In this document: positions 49,010 through 58,688 of the stretch, piece by piece
Layout: each line of letters begins with the position of its first letter
Numbering within the stretch: the stretch's first letter is position 1
NCBI GenBank assembly: GCA_963847985.1
Contig: CAWKBS010000004.1
Span: 1 to 64,000, forward strand
Length of the DNA: 64,000 bases
DNA from: JAIBJN01 sp963847985
Lineage (GTDB): Bacteria > Actinomycetota > Thermoleophilia > Gaiellales > Gaiellaceae
Direction: 5' to 3'
Made by a program: the position numbers and the translations under genes
Notes under the pieces: model-generated
What the model saw: only the letters and a program-made list of their open reading frames with translations
The model's database searches: none
What the model was told of the DNA's origin: nothing

Positions 49010-52000
49010 GACGCGGCCGCCTCGACAGGCGGGCTCGGCGCCGGATCGCCCTCCGCAAGCGGGAGCTCGAGGGTGAAGCGCGAGCCGAGGCCCTCCTCGG
49101 ACTCGACCCAGATCCGACCGCCCATGGCGGTGACGAGCCCGCGGACGAGGAAGAGGCCGAGCCCCGCGCCGGGCCCCGAGGGCGCCCGCTCGGCGCGGAA
49201 GAACTTCGTGAAGACCCGTCGGCGGTCGGCCTCGGCGATGCCGATGCCCTCGTCGGCGACGGTGATCTCGGCGTTGCCGCGGCGGGCGCGCGCGGCGACG
49301 CTGATCGTGCCGCCGTCGGCCGAGTATCTGACGGCGTTGTCGAGGAGGTTGGCGAGCACCTGCGCGAATTTCTCCTGATCGGCTCGGACGGAGAGGCCCG
49401 CCGGCTCGACCTGGACGGCGAAGCGGCGGCTGCCGTTGGCCCGCTCGCTGGCTACCGCGACCGCCTCCCGGGCAGCCCGCTCGACGTCCGTCGGCTCGAG
49501 CGCGACCTCGATCGTCCCGGCCTCGAGCCTCGCGACGTCGAGGAGGTCGTCCACGATCCCGATCAGGCGCTCGGACTCGCTGGCGATGTAGCGCAGGAAG
49601 GTGTCGCGCTCGGAGTCGGAGAAGGCCACGTCGGCGCGTTTCAGCGTCTCGGCGAAGCCGTAGATCGAGGTCAGCGGCGTCCGTAGCTCGTGCGAGACGG
49701 TCGAGACGAAGTCGGACTTCATCTGCTCGACCACGCGTTCCTGCGAGACGTCGCGGAAGGCGAAGATCCTTCCGGCGACGGAGCCCGAGCCGTCGCGCAT
49801 CACGGCCTCGCTGAGGGCGAGCCAGACCTCCTCTCCGCCTCGTTTGATCGCCACCTGGCGCTCCCCCGCCCCGTCCTCGCCTTCTGCGGCAAGGTCGCGC
49901 TGCAGCACGTCGGCGACGGACCGCCCTCGGGCCTCCGAGGCAGGGACGCCGGTGATCTGCTCGGCCATCGCGTTCCAGAGGACGATCCTGCCCTCTCGGT
50001 CGACGGCGACGATCCCGTCAGCGATGTTGGCGAGGATCGCCCCACTCCGCTCCTTCTCCTCCGCGACCCGCTGATAGAGCTCGGCGTTCGCGACGGAGGC
50101 GGACGACGCGGCGGCGAGGGCGCCGAGCGTCTGCACCTCGTCGTCGCGCCAGGCGCGCGGCGTGCTCGAGTAGACGGCGAGCACGCCGTAGAAGCCGCCG
50201 CCGTGCGCGGCCAGCGGCACGGCCACGCAGGCGGCTGCGGTGCCGGGCTCGAGCAGGAGATCGCCGCGCGCGAGCCGAGGCTGCTGCTCGGCGTCGCGGA
50301 GCGCAACGGGCGAGCCGGCCTGCGCGACGGCACCGGAGATCCCGAGCGTCGAGCCGGCCGAGGTGCCGGCCAGGCGTTCCGTCCCGCGGCCCGCGGCCGC
50401 GCGGACGACGAGCTCGTCCCGCTCGAGCAGGCGGATGACCGCCGCGTCGGCGCCGAGCAGGCCGGGCGCCTCACGCGCGACCTCCTCGAGCACGACGGCG
50501 GGGTCGAGGCTCGTGGCGAGCAGGGCGCCGACCCGTGCGAGCCGCTGCGAGAACGTGCGCGCGCGTCGCTCGCCCTCGAACAGCTCGCTGCGCTCGAGCG
50601 CCCCGCGCGCGGCTCCGCTCAGATGCGCCGTCAGGAGCACGTCCTCGTCGGCGAACGTCCGGCCCCCGCGGAAGAGGACGACGACTGCGTAGCTCTGGTC
50701 CCGGACGCCCGCCACGGGCGCGCAGAGGAGCGAGCCGTAGCCCTCGGCAACGAGCGGCTCCCGGAGCCAGGCGTCGAAGCGCTCGTCGCCGGCCAGCTCG
50801 GTCGACGCGAGGATCCGCTCCTCCGCCGCGAAGCCGGCGAAGGCGCCGGGCGGCGCCGGGGCGGCGGCGAGAGCCGTGCGGATCGGCTCCGGCAACTCGT
50901 GTGTCCCGGCCAGCGAGGCGGCCTGGCCCTCGAGCTCGAGCACGAGAGCCGCGTCCCCGCCGAGCGCCTCGCACGCGGCCTGGGCGAGCGCGTCCAGGGT
51001 CTCCACCCGCGAGAGCGTCATGCCGATCACCTGCGCGATCCGGTAGAAGCCGCGCTGCACCTGGGTCTGGCGCTCGCGTTCCTCGAAGCTCTCGGCGTTG
51101 TGCAGCGCCAGCGAGGCGAAGCGGGCGAACGCCTCGACGACCTCGATGTCGCCCTCCGTGAACCGGCCGGGCTCCCGCGAGCAGACGCCCAGGACGCCCC
51201 GCGCCTCGCCGAGCCACGTGATCGGAGTGGCGAGGACGTCGTTGAACACCGCGTAGGGCGGGCTCGGAGGCGGCTCTTCGGTTCCGGCGAAGTCGTGCGT
51301 GACGACGCTCGCGCCGGACTGGAGCGCGCGCCCGATCGTCCCCTCGGCCGGAATCTGCCGGCCGACGTTCCACTCCGCAACGCCGACGACCGCCCGGCAG
51401 CGCAGCAGGTCGCTGTCCGGCTCGATCACCCAGCAGTCCGCCGCGTCGGCGCCGGTGAGAGCGACGACCTCTTCGACCAGGCGGCGGATGACGGACTCGA
51501 AGCGGAGGTCGCTCGTCAGGACCTGTGCGGCCTCGATGAGCGTCTCCTGCCGGCGTAGCCGCTGCTCGTTCTCGCCGAGGAGGCGCGCGGTGTGAATGGC
51601 GAGGCCGAGCTCCCTCGCCACCGCTTCGGCGAGGGCGATCTCCCCGGGCAGCCACCGCCTGGCCTCGAACCGGTGGGCGCTGAACACGCCGATGACCTTG
51701 TCGAAGACGACGATCGGCGTCGCCAGCACGCTGCGGGTACCGAGCTCGAGGAGCGTCTCGCGCCTGCCCAGGCTCGCGTCCTCGAACTCGGGCGCCGTCT
51801 CCACGTCGCTGACGGCGACCGTCCGCCGGTCGCGGGTGGCGAGGTTGAGCCCCGGGAGCCTCGGCGCCACGTCCCCCACCGGATCGACGCCGGGCGCGTT
51901 CCATTCGGCGAGGACCGGCATCGGCTCGCCGATCTCGCCGAGCCGGATGAACGAGCGCGTGACGCCGATCGCCTTCGCGGTCTCCTCGACCGCCACCTTG

Positions 52001-52941
52001 AGGACGGTGTCCAGGTCGAGCTCGGAGCGGACCCGGCGACCGATCTGCGCGATCAGGCGCTCTCGCGCCAGGGCCTCCCGCAGCGCGTCGTTCGACCGCG
52101 TCCGGCCCAGCGCCAGGGCGGCCTCGCTTGCCAGGCCCTGAACGACGTCGAGCTCGGCTGCCGTGAAGCGCCGGTGGCTCGTGCGGGTGACGACGACGAG
52201 GACGCCCACCACGTCGCCTTCGGAGAGCAGCGGCACGAACGCCGCGCTCTTGGCGCCGACCGTATCGGCCAGCGCCCGGTTGACGCTCGTGGAGGTAACG
52301 GCGTCGTAGACGGAGATGGGCGCGCGCTCCCGGACGACCGAGACGATCGCGCCGCTGTCCTCGTCGAGCCTGAGCTGGACACTCCGCCACCAGTCCTCGT
52401 CGACACCGCGGGCGACGAGCCCGACCGCCGTCCCCAGCTCCTCGTCGACCTGGGCGAGCAGGAGCGCGTCCGGCTCGAGGAGCGACTCCACCTCGTCGAA
52501 AAGCGACGTCGCCGCCTCCTCGGCCGTCTGGACCTGCGCCAGCACGGACGAGAGCCGCGAGATGGCGTCCGCCTCGCGGCCGCGCTCGGTGGCGATCTCC
52601 TCGGCTTCCCGGACGCGCCGCCGGGCGGTGACGAGCAGGGCGCGGTCGTGCCCGCGGGCGAGGACGATGACGCCGGGGATCGCGACCGCGACCGCGCTCG
52701 CGACGACGAGCCACGACGGCTCGCCCTCGAGGACGTCACGGCCGGCGAGCGCCAGGCCGGCGAGCAGGGCCGAGATCAGGGCGACGAGAGTGAAGAGGAG
52801 CCAGATCCCCAGACCGAGGCCGGAGGCGCGGCGCTCCCGCAGGAGCGAGACGCCGAGCAGAATCGAGACAAGCCCGTACAGGCCCGCCAAGACGAGGAGC
52901 GGAACGGCGTGCAGCAGGATCGTCTGGCGATCGGCGCTCAC
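49006..52941 (-). CDS. multi-GAF hybrid-input sensor histidine kinase
   Basis: A 1311-residue kinase. Residues 5-100 have three to four membrane helices (LLVLAGLYGLVSILLGVSLL, LLFTLVALISALLAGLALAG). Five GAF-like units follow at roughly 140, 300, 470, 640 and 815 (for example LFDEVESLLEPDALLLAQVD, VLKVAVEETAKAIGVTRSFI, EALGGDAALVLELEGQ), then a PAS domain near 970 (ANIADGIVAVDREGRIVLWN). The HisKA box FVSTVSHELRTPLTSIYGFA lies near 1085, and the ATPase domain ends with VADEGIGIAEADRRRVFTKF and GAGLGLFLVRGLV. It integrates many small-molecule or redox inputs. GTG start. Confidence 0.92.
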   Translation of the reverse strand: MSADRQTILLHAVPLLVLAGLYGLVSILLGVSLLRERRASGLGLGIWLLFTLVALISALLAGLALAGRDVLEGEPSWLVVASAVAVAIPGVIVLARGHDRALLVTARRRVREAEEIATERGREADAISRLSSVLAQVQTAEEAATSLFDEVESLLEPDALLLAQVDEELGTAVGLVARGVDEDWWRSVQLRLDEDSGAIVSVVRERAPISVYDAVTSTSVNRALADTVGAKSAAFVPLLSEGDVVGVLVVVTRTSHRRFTAAELDVVQGLASEAALALGRTRSNDALREALARERLIAQIGRRVRSELDLDTVLKVAVEETAKAIGVTRSFIRLGEIGEPMPVLAEWNAPGVDPVGDVAPRLPGLNLATRDRRTVAVSDVETAPEFEDASLGRRETLLELGTRSVLATPIVVFDKVIGVFSAHRFEARRWLPGEIALAEAVARELGLAIHTARLLGENEQRLRRQETLIEAAQVLTSDLRFESVIRRLVEEVVALTGADAADCWVIEPDSDLLRCRAVVGVAEWNVGRQIPAEGTIGRALQSGASVVTHDFAGTEEPPPSPPYAVFNDVLATPITWLGEARGVLGVCSREPGRFTEGDIEVVEAFARFASLALHNAESFEERERQTQVQRGFYRIAQVIGMTLSRVETLDALAQAACEALGGDAALVLELEGQAASLAGTHELPEPIRTALAAAPAPPGAFAGFAAEERILASTELAGDERFDAWLREPLVAEGYGSLLCAPVAGVRDQSYAVVVLFRGGRTFADEDVLLTAHLSGAARGALERSELFEGERRARTFSQRLARVGALLATSLDPAVVLEEVAREAPGLLGADAAVIRLLERDELVVRAAAGRGTERLAGTSAGSTLGISGAVAQAGSPVALRDAEQQPRLARGDLLLEPGTAAACVAVPLAAHGGGFYGVLAVYSSTPRAWRDDEVQTLGALAAASSASVANAELYQRVAEEKERSGAILANIADGIVAVDREGRIVLWNAMAEQITGVPASEARGRSVADVLQRDLAAEGEDGAGERQVAIKRGGEEVWLALSEAVMRDGSGSVAGRIFAFRDVSQERVVEQMKSDFVSTVSHELRTPLTSIYGFAETLKRADVAFSDSERDTFLRYIASESERLIGIVDDLLDVARLEAGTIEVALEPTDVERAAREAVAVASERANGSRRFAVQVEPAGLSVRADQEKFAQVLANLLDNAVRYSADGGTISVAARARRGNAEITVADEGIGIAEADRRRVFTKFFRAERAPSGPGAGLGLFLVRGLVTAMGGRIWVESEEGLGSRFTLELPLAEGDPAPSPPVEAAAS

Positions 52942-53027
52942 AGGGGTCCTGCGGTGATGATAGGTCGCGGGCAGAGCCGCCGCGGCTCGGCGCCGATGTT
53001 CTCGCGCTCAGGTCTCGGAGGAAAAGA

Positions 53028-53064
53028 AAGGCCCGCCGCTCGGGGGGTAAGCGCGGCGGGCCTT
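53028..53064. terminator. hairpin between ileS and kinase gene
   Basis: 53028-53039 and 53053-53064 are exact 12-base inverted repeats in the 294-bp gap between the two minus-strand genes. It lies downstream of ileS on the minus strand and probably ends that transcript. No coding sequence was seen in the rest of the gap. Confidence 0.6.
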
Positions 53065-53235
53065 CCCAGATTGCTCACCGCGGACTACATGGCCAGGGAC
53101 ACACACCGCGGTTCGCATCGCCCAGTGCAGGCCAAACTAACGCCAGCGGCTGCCGGTTCCAATAGGCCGACTGGCCCATCTTTGAAAGTCAGACGCTTAG
53201 GCGTTACAAGTCAGAACCAGGAGCTCGACCCTGCG

Positions 53236-56200
53236 CTACGCCTTACGTACTGCCAGCTCGGGGCCCGGCTCGATCGCGACCGCCAGGGTCTCCGACTTCA
53301 CCCAATCGTGGAAGCCGGCGAGGTCGTCGCCGTCGGGAAGCGTCAGGACGATTCGGTCGGTGAGCTCGAGGCCCTGCTCCTTGCGCATCGTGTTCACCGC
53401 GTGGACGAGGTCGTAGACCCGGCCCTCGAGCTCGAGCTCCTGGTCGAGGCGGATGTCGAGCGCGACCGCGAGCGACCCCTCCTCCGCCAGCGCCCACCCC
53501 TCGGGGGCGGCCCGCTCGACGAAGACCTCGTCCGCCTCGAGCTCGCGGCCTTCGACCCGGACCTTGCCGTCGGGGAGCTGGTCGAAGCGGCCCTCCGCCA
53601 GCGCCGCGCGGACGGTGGGAAGCTCGGCTCCGAGCTTCGGGCCGAGCAGCTTCAGGTTCGGCTTCGCCCGGACGGTCGCCCCGGCGATCGGCTCGAAGGC
53701 GACCGACTTCACGCGAAGCTCCTCCCCGATCTCGTCGGCGTACCCCTCCGCGCGCCGCGCGCCCTCGACGACGAGCGCCCGCAGGGGCTGGCGCAGCTTG
53801 AGCTCGGAGGCGCCGCGGGCGCGGTGGCCCAGCTCGACGATGGCCCGCACCTCGGCCACCTCGGCGAGCAGCGCCTCGTCCGGCTCGCCGCGCTCCGGCC
53901 AGCCGGCGAGGAAGACGCTCTCCGGCGCGCCCTCGCAGGGCTCGGCCACCAGGGTGCGCCACAGGTCCTCGGCCAGGAACGGCATGACCGGGGCGATCCC
54001 GCGGATCCCCTGGACGAGCGCGTGCCAGAGCACGCGGAGCGCAGCCTCGTCCCCGTCCCAGAAGCGCCGGCGCGACCGGCGGATGTACCAGTTGGAGACG
54101 TCGTCGACGAACGCCTCGAAGCTCTCGATGAGGCGGTATGTGAGCTGGCTCTCGAGCGCTTCCGTCGCCTCGGCGACGTAGGCCTGCGTGCGGGCCGCGA
54201 GCCAGCGGTCGAGCGGGCGCGAGCCCTCGGCCAGCGGCGGCGTCGCCAGATCGCCGTAGGCCGGGACGAACCCCTCGACGTTCCCGTAGTCGACGAGGAA
54301 GCGAACGGAGTTCCAGAGCGTGAGGAGCCTGCGCTTGATCTCCTTCGCAGGCCCGTAGCCGAAGAGGAGGTTCCGGTCGGGCGGCTGCGCGCAGAACTGC
54401 CAGCGCATGACGTCGGCGCCCATGCGCTCGAAGGCGTCCTCGGCGTCGATCATGTTCCCCCAGGAGCCGTGCATCTCCTGGCCGCGCTCGTCGAGCATCT
54501 TCTCGTAGCCGAGCACGGAGCGGAACGGCGCCCGGCCGACCATCGCCACGGACATGAAGAGCTGCGAGTAGAACCACAGGCGGATCTGCTCGCGCATCTC
54601 CGAGACCCAGTCCGCCGGGAACCAGGTCTCCCAGTACGCGTGGTCGGGGAGGTCGGCGCCGGACAGGCCGGCCGAGGCGCCGGTCGCGTAGCCGCCCTCG
54701 ACCCACTCGGGGTTCTCCCAGCCGAGCGTCGAGAGCGGAACGATGCCGGCGTCGAGCCAGACGTCGCCGACCTCGGGGATGCGGGCCACGGGCTCCCCGC
54801 AGCCCTCGCACTCGATCACGACCTCGTCGATCCACGGACGCCGGAGCTCGGGAAGGTCCTCCTCGTGGACCGCGGAGGTCGAGCGCTCGACCAGCTCGGC
54901 CTTCGACGCGATCACGTTCACATGCCCGCACCCGCAGGGGTAGATCGGGAGCGGCAGGCCGTAGTAGCGACGCCGGGAGATGTTCCAGTCGCCCATGTTC
55001 CGGAGCCAGTCCTCCATACGCTTGCCGAAGTACTCGGGCGTCCAGGCGACCGTCTCGTTGGCGGCGATCAGCTTCGGTCGGAGCTCCTCGACGGCGATGA
55101 ACCAGTCGTCGGCGATGCGGAAGATCAGCGGCGTGTGACAGCGCCAGCAGAAGGGGAAGCGGTGCTCGATCTCCCCGGCCGAGATGAGCTTGCCGCGCTC
55201 GCCGAGGTCGACGACGATCTGCTCGGCCGCCTCGCCCGTCGCCAGGCCGTGCAGCCAGCCGAAGTCGGTGTAGAAACGGCCCGACTCGTCCACCGGCATG
55301 AGCACGGGCAGGTCGTGGACACGCGAGAGCTCGAAGTCCTCCGCGCCGCAGCCGGGGGCGATGTGGACGATGCCCGTGCCCTCCTCCATGGACACGTCCT
55401 CCCAGGGGATGACGCGGTGCTCGACGTCGGCGGCTGCCGGCAGCTGGTCGAACGGGCCCTCGTAGCGGAGGCCGACCAGGTCGGCGCCGGGCGCCCGCTC
55501 CACGAGCTCGCCGTCGGGAGCGCGGGCGACCGCCCACCACTCGCCGTCGGGCCGGCGGCCGTACTCGGCCTCGGGGTTGACGGCGGCGGCCACGTTCGCG
55601 GGCAGCGTCCACGGCGTCGTCGTCCAGACGGCCAGGGACTGCCCCGGCCGGTCGAGGAGCGGCAGGCGCACGAAGAGCGACGGGTCGGTGCGCTCCTCGT
55701 AGCTCCCGACCAGCTCGTGCGCCGAGATCGACGTCCCGCAGCGCGGGCACCACTCGGTCGAGCGATGGCCCTTGTACAGGTAGCCCTGCTCGTGCATCCG
55801 GCGCAGGAAGCGCCAGATGTACTCGATGTTCGTGTCCGAGAACGTGAAGTAGTCGTTGCCCCAGTCCATCCACTGCCCCAGGCGCTTCGAGCCGCGGGTG
55901 AGCTCGTTCGCCGACCACACGACCTTCTCGCGGCACTTGCGCGCGAACTCGGCTAGGCCGTACTCCTCGATCTCCCGCTTCGAGTTGAGCCCGAGCTCGC
56001 GCTCGACGCCCACCTCGATCCAGAGGCCCTGGCAGTCGAAGCCGTTCTGGTAGCGCTGGTCGAAGCCGCGCAGGGCCTTGTAGCGCTGGAAGACGTCCTT
56101 GAGCGTCCGGCCCCAGGTCGTGTGGATGGCGAGCGCCTTGTTCGCCGTCACCGGGCCGTCGAAGAAGCTCCAGATCGGCCCACCGCGGTTCTGCTCGCGC

Positions 56201-56292
56201 AGCGCCTCGAAGGTCCCCCGTTCCTCCCACCAGGCGAGGATCTCGAGCTCGAGGCTCGGGTGGTCCGGGACGCGCGGCAGGCTGCGGAACAT
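53236..56292 (-). CDS. ileS: isoleucyl-tRNA synthetase
   Basis: A 1018-residue class I synthetase charging tRNA-Ile. GPVTANKALAIHTTWGRTLK replaces the HIGH box, and LDERGQEMHGSWGNMIDAED replaces KMSKS; this belongs to a known divergent IleRS group with HHAW-type and HKSWGN-type signatures. The editing domain (AVWTTTPWTLPANVAAAVNP, GTGIVHIAPGCGAEDF) and anticodon-binding region (YIRRSRRRFWDGDEAALRVL) are intact. WCPRCGTSIS is a zinc-type motif. ATG at 56292. The signature differences should be checked, but length and domain order are normal. Confidence 0.9.
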   Translation of the reverse strand: MFRSLPRVPDHPSLELEILAWWEERGTFEALREQNRGGPIWSFFDGPVTANKALAIHTTWGRTLKDVFQRYKALRGFDQRYQNGFDCQGLWIEVGVERELGLNSKREIEEYGLAEFARKCREKVVWSANELTRGSKRLGQWMDWGNDYFTFSDTNIEYIWRFLRRMHEQGYLYKGHRSTEWCPRCGTSISAHELVGSYEERTDPSLFVRLPLLDRPGQSLAVWTTTPWTLPANVAAAVNPEAEYGRRPDGEWWAVARAPDGELVERAPGADLVGLRYEGPFDQLPAAADVEHRVIPWEDVSMEEGTGIVHIAPGCGAEDFELSRVHDLPVLMPVDESGRFYTDFGWLHGLATGEAAEQIVVDLGERGKLISAGEIEHRFPFCWRCHTPLIFRIADDWFIAVEELRPKLIAANETVAWTPEYFGKRMEDWLRNMGDWNISRRRYYGLPLPIYPCGCGHVNVIASKAELVERSTSAVHEEDLPELRRPWIDEVVIECEGCGEPVARIPEVGDVWLDAGIVPLSTLGWENPEWVEGGYATGASAGLSGADLPDHAYWETWFPADWVSEMREQIRLWFYSQLFMSVAMVGRAPFRSVLGYEKMLDERGQEMHGSWGNMIDAEDAFERMGADVMRWQFCAQPPDRNLLFGYGPAKEIKRRLLTLWNSVRFLVDYGNVEGFVPAYGDLATPPLAEGSRPLDRWLAARTQAYVAEATEALESQLTYRLIESFEAFVDDVSNWYIRRSRRRFWDGDEAALRVLWHALVQGIRGIAPVMPFLAEDLWRTLVAEPCEGAPESVFLAGWPERGEPDEALLAEVAEVRAIVELGHRARGASELKLRQPLRALVVEGARRAEGYADEIGEELRVKSVAFEPIAGATVRAKPNLKLLGPKLGAELPTVRAALAEGRFDQLPDGKVRVEGRELEADEVFVERAAPEGWALAEEGSLAVALDIRLDQELELEGRVYDLVHAVNTMRKEQGLELTDRIVLTLPDGDDLAGFHDWVKSETLAVAIEPGPELAVRKA

Positions 56293-56320
56293 TCGGCGGT
56301 CAGTCTACGTTTGAAGGGTC

Positions 56321-56647
56321 ATGCCAGAAGCCATCACGACCTCGCAGTTCGACAGCGAGGTCCTCCAGAGCGAGACCCCGGTGATCGTCGACTTCTGGGC
56401 GGAATGGTGCGGCCCCTGCCGCGCCGTCTCCCCCGTCCTCGAGCAGATCGCCGAGGAGCGCGCGGACGAGCTCCGCGTCGTGAAGGTCAACATCGACGAG
56501 GAGCCCGAGCTCCAGCAGCGGTACGGGATCCTCTCGATCCCGACGATTCTGCTCTTCCAGGACGGCGAGCCGAAGGCAGCCGCGGTCGGCGCTCAGCCGA
56601 AGCGGATGCTCGAGCGGTCGCTTGGCCTCGCCGACGAGGCCGCCTAG
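56321..56647 (+). CDS. thioredoxin
   Basis: A 108-residue canonical thioredoxin: PVIVDFWAEWCGPCRAVSPV with CGPC, and cis-Pro loop LSIPTILLFQ. ATG 28 bp from the divergent ileS start. General cytoplasmic disulfide reductant, distinct from the CQPC thioredoxin of the grd operon. Confidence 0.93.
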   Translation: MPEAITTSQFDSEVLQSETPVIVDFWAEWCGPCRAVSPVLEQIAEERADELRVVKVNIDEEPELQQRYGILSIPTILLFQDGEPKAAAVGAQPKRMLERSLGLADEAA

Positions 56648-56649
56648 CC

Positions 56650-56790
56650 CTACTCGCGATCTTCGAGGTAGGTGTCGAACGCCGCGTGGTTGCGGAGGAA
56701 CGCCTCGACGGCGTCGAGGCCCTCCGCGATCCAGGCGTCCATCCAGTCGTCCCGCAGATGGTCTTCGATCGAGTGCGTCCCGTAGTTCAT
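56650..56790 (-). CDS. 46-residue acidic hypothetical protein
   Basis: An ATG-started frame (MNYGTHSIEDHLRDDWMDAW, then AVEAFLRNHAAFDTYLEDRE) ending 3 bp from the convergent thioredoxin stop. It is acidic, helical-looking and has no membrane segment. A GATAAT element 10 bases before the ATG could be a leaderless-type -10. No family recognised. Confidence 0.5.
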   Translation of the reverse strand: MNYGTHSIEDHLRDDWMDAWIAEGLDAVEAFLRNHAAFDTYLEDRE

Positions 56791-56870
56791 TCTTCGCCGA
56801 TTATCGGCCGGTCGGCGCGCGGGCTGAATAGGCCTTTCGACCTATCGTTCCTGGCCGTCCGGGTGGTCTT

Positions 56871-57707
56871 CTAGGCGAGCGTTATCAGGGCGACGCCGGC
56901 GAAGGCGCTGACGACGCCGACCGCCTGCGCGCGCGAGATGCGCTCGCCCAGGAGGAGGCGCGCGAGCAGGACGGTCACGACCGGGTAGAGCTGGCCGAGG
57001 ACGGCGGCGACGCTGAGCAGGCTCTCGGTCGTGGCGACGGCGAAGAGCACGTTCCCCACGGTGTCGAGCACGCCGATCAGGAGCAGGACCGGCAGGTCGC
57101 GCCCGGTCAGCGCGAAGCTCGGGCGCGTCGCGAGGGCGACCAGGACGAGCAGCGAGAACGACGTTGCGCGCATCGCCAGCGTGCCCCAGTACGGATCGCC
57201 CTCGCTCGCCTCTCCGAGCAGCACGAGCAGCAGGCCGAACGAGAGCGCGGCCACGAGCCCGAGCAGCACGCCCTCCGCGCTCGCTCGGCGCCCGTCGAGG
57301 GCACGGGCGCGCGAGGCGAGCACGACCCCGGCGAGCGCAAGGACGATCCCGGCGGCCTGCAGGCTGCTGGGGCGCTCCCCGGCGACGAGGTCGAAGGCGA
57401 CGGGCACGAGCGCCGCGGTTGCCGAGATCGGCGCGACGATGCTCATCGGCCCGACGGCGAGCCCGCGGTAGAGAGCGGCGAGACCGATCGCGCCGAAGAT
57501 CCCTGCCAGCGCCCCGTAGAGGAGATGGCGGGCGTCGGGCGCGCCGACGCCGCGCACGGCCACGACGAGCGCGATCGTCGTCAGGCCGGCCGCCTGCGAG
57601 ACGACGAGCACGGTGACCACCGCGAGCCGCCTGGTCCGGTGGCCGGCGAGGAAGTCGCCCAGGCCCCAGCTCAGGCTCGCGGTCAGCGCGAGCAGCGGGC
57701 CGAGCAC
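56871..57707 (-). CDS. EamA/DMT superfamily transporter
   Basis: A 278-residue ten-helix transporter: LLALTASLSWGLGDFLAGHR, LYRGLAVGPMSIVAPISATA, LGLVAALSFGLLLVLLGEAS, VLGQLYPVVTVLLARLLLGE. GTG at 57707, one base after the NUDIX stop, so the two form an operon. Substrate unknown. Confidence 0.88.
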   Translation of the reverse strand: MLGPLLALTASLSWGLGDFLAGHRTRRLAVVTVLVVSQAAGLTTIALVVAVRGVGAPDARHLLYGALAGIFGAIGLAALYRGLAVGPMSIVAPISATAALVPVAFDLVAGERPSSLQAAGIVLALAGVVLASRARALDGRRASAEGVLLGLVAALSFGLLLVLLGEASEGDPYWGTLAMRATSFSLLVLVALATRPSFALTGRDLPVLLLIGVLDTVGNVLFAVATTESLLSVAAVLGQLYPVVTVLLARLLLGERISRAQAVGVVSAFAGVALITLA

Positions 57708-57708
57708 G

Positions 57709-58227
57709 CTAGGTGAAGCTCACGCCGATGCGCTCGAGCAGCTCGACGGTGTTGGCGAACGCGAACTCGGTGCGGGGAGGCAGCGCGTCGTCCGGGAACC
57801 AGGCGAGCTCGGCGACGTCGTCGGCCGGGCGCGGGTCGCCGGGGCCCAGTCGGGCGGCCCAGTAGAAGTTCACCGTCCAGGCGCCGCCCTCGCCGTAGCG
57901 GTCGGGGATCCCGGCGAGGAAGTCGCCCGGGTCGACCTCGAGGCCGGTCTCCTCGCGAAGCTCGCGGCGGAGCGTCTCGAGCGGCCCCTCGCCCTCGTCC
58001 ATGAAGCCGCCCAGGAGGTCCCAGAGGCCCGCCCCGGGATCGTGCGCGCGGCGGGCGAGGAGGATGCGGCCCCGGTCGTCCCGGATGACGGCGCTGACGG
58101 TCGGCGCCGGGTTCGCGTACTCCTCGAGCCCGCAGGCCGGGCAGCGGACGGCCCGCTCGGCATGCTCCAGCGGCGTTCCGCAGCGCGGGCAGGCCTGCCA
58201 CTCGGCGAGTTGCTCTGTCGTTGCCAT
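57709..58227 (-). CDS. NUDIX hydrolase with zinc ribbon
   Basis: A 172-residue protein. The N-terminal CPRCGTPLEHAERAVRCPAC is a four-Cys zinc ribbon; the NUDIX box GGFMDEGEGPLETLRRELRE, then EETGL, is complete. The layout resembles NudC-like NAD/ADP-ribose pyrophosphatases. ATG start at 58227. Confidence 0.9.
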   Translation of the reverse strand: MATTEQLAEWQACPRCGTPLEHAERAVRCPACGLEEYANPAPTVSAVIRDDRGRILLARRAHDPGAGLWDLLGGFMDEGEGPLETLRRELREETGLEVDPGDFLAGIPDRYGEGGAWTVNFYWAARLGPGDPRPADDVAELAWFPDDALPPRTEFAFANTVELLERIGVSFT

Positions 58228-58276
58228 AGGATCGCGCCACTATGGCAGCTGCCGAGCCGCCCGAGCCCGCCGAGGA

Positions 58277-58570
58277 GTGAGACACGAAGCGGCCACGGTC
58301 CTCGAGCTCTCCCGCGTCGCCGAGCTCTCCGTCCTCCCCGGCGAGACCCTGACGCGACTCGCCCGCGAGCTCGAGCGCCACGAGCTCGGCCCGGGAGAGG
58401 AGCTCGACGCGGGTGAGCTGTTCGCGGTCGTCCTCGCGGGCCTGGTGAACGGCCCGGGCGGCGTGCTCCACCCGGGTGACCGCGCGTCCGGCCGGCTCCG
58501 CGCCGTTACTCCGTCGGCGGTGGCGACCTGCACCGCCGAGGCGTACGACCGGGTCGTCGCGGGCGGCTGA
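58277..58570 (+). CDS. small cyclic-nucleotide-binding-like domain protein
   Basis: A 97-residue frame from GTG at 58277: VLELSRVAELSVLPGETLTR at the start and AVVLAGLVNGPGGVLHPGDR later, resembling a truncated Crp/cNMP-binding beta-roll. There is no HTH. GGAG abuts the start, so the true start or the frame is uncertain. A strong hairpin follows. Confidence 0.45.
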   Translation: MRHEAATVLELSRVAELSVLPGETLTRLARELERHELGPGEELDAGELFAVVLAGLVNGPGGVLHPGDRASGRLRAVTPSAVATCTAEAYDRVVAGG

Positions 58571-58596
58571 CTCATCCACAGGCGTGACTCCCGGAG

Positions 58597-58625
58597 CCCC
58601 GTCCGGGGCCTGGCCCCGGACGGGG
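58597..58625. terminator. 13-bp hairpin between convergent genes
   Basis: 58597-58609 pairs perfectly with 58613-58625 around CTG, between the plus-strand cNMP-like gene and the minus-strand serine hydrolase stop. Confidence 0.6.
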
Positions 58626-58688
58626 CCGCCATGGTCAGGCTTTGGCTCAACCATGCGGCCCGGGTATCCCCAGGCCCTGTGTGGAAGC

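Noticed and set aside
51592..55956. A 1454-codon open frame on the plus strand
   Set aside because: It lies antisense to ileS and the sensor kinase, is rich in Arg/Glu/Leu/Ala as expected for a GC-bias shadow frame, and has no domain or ribosome site.
53243..56230. A 995-codon minus-strand frame parallel to ileS
   Set aside because: It is a shifted-frame shadow of ileS with Arg/Ala/Gly-rich sequence and no motifs.
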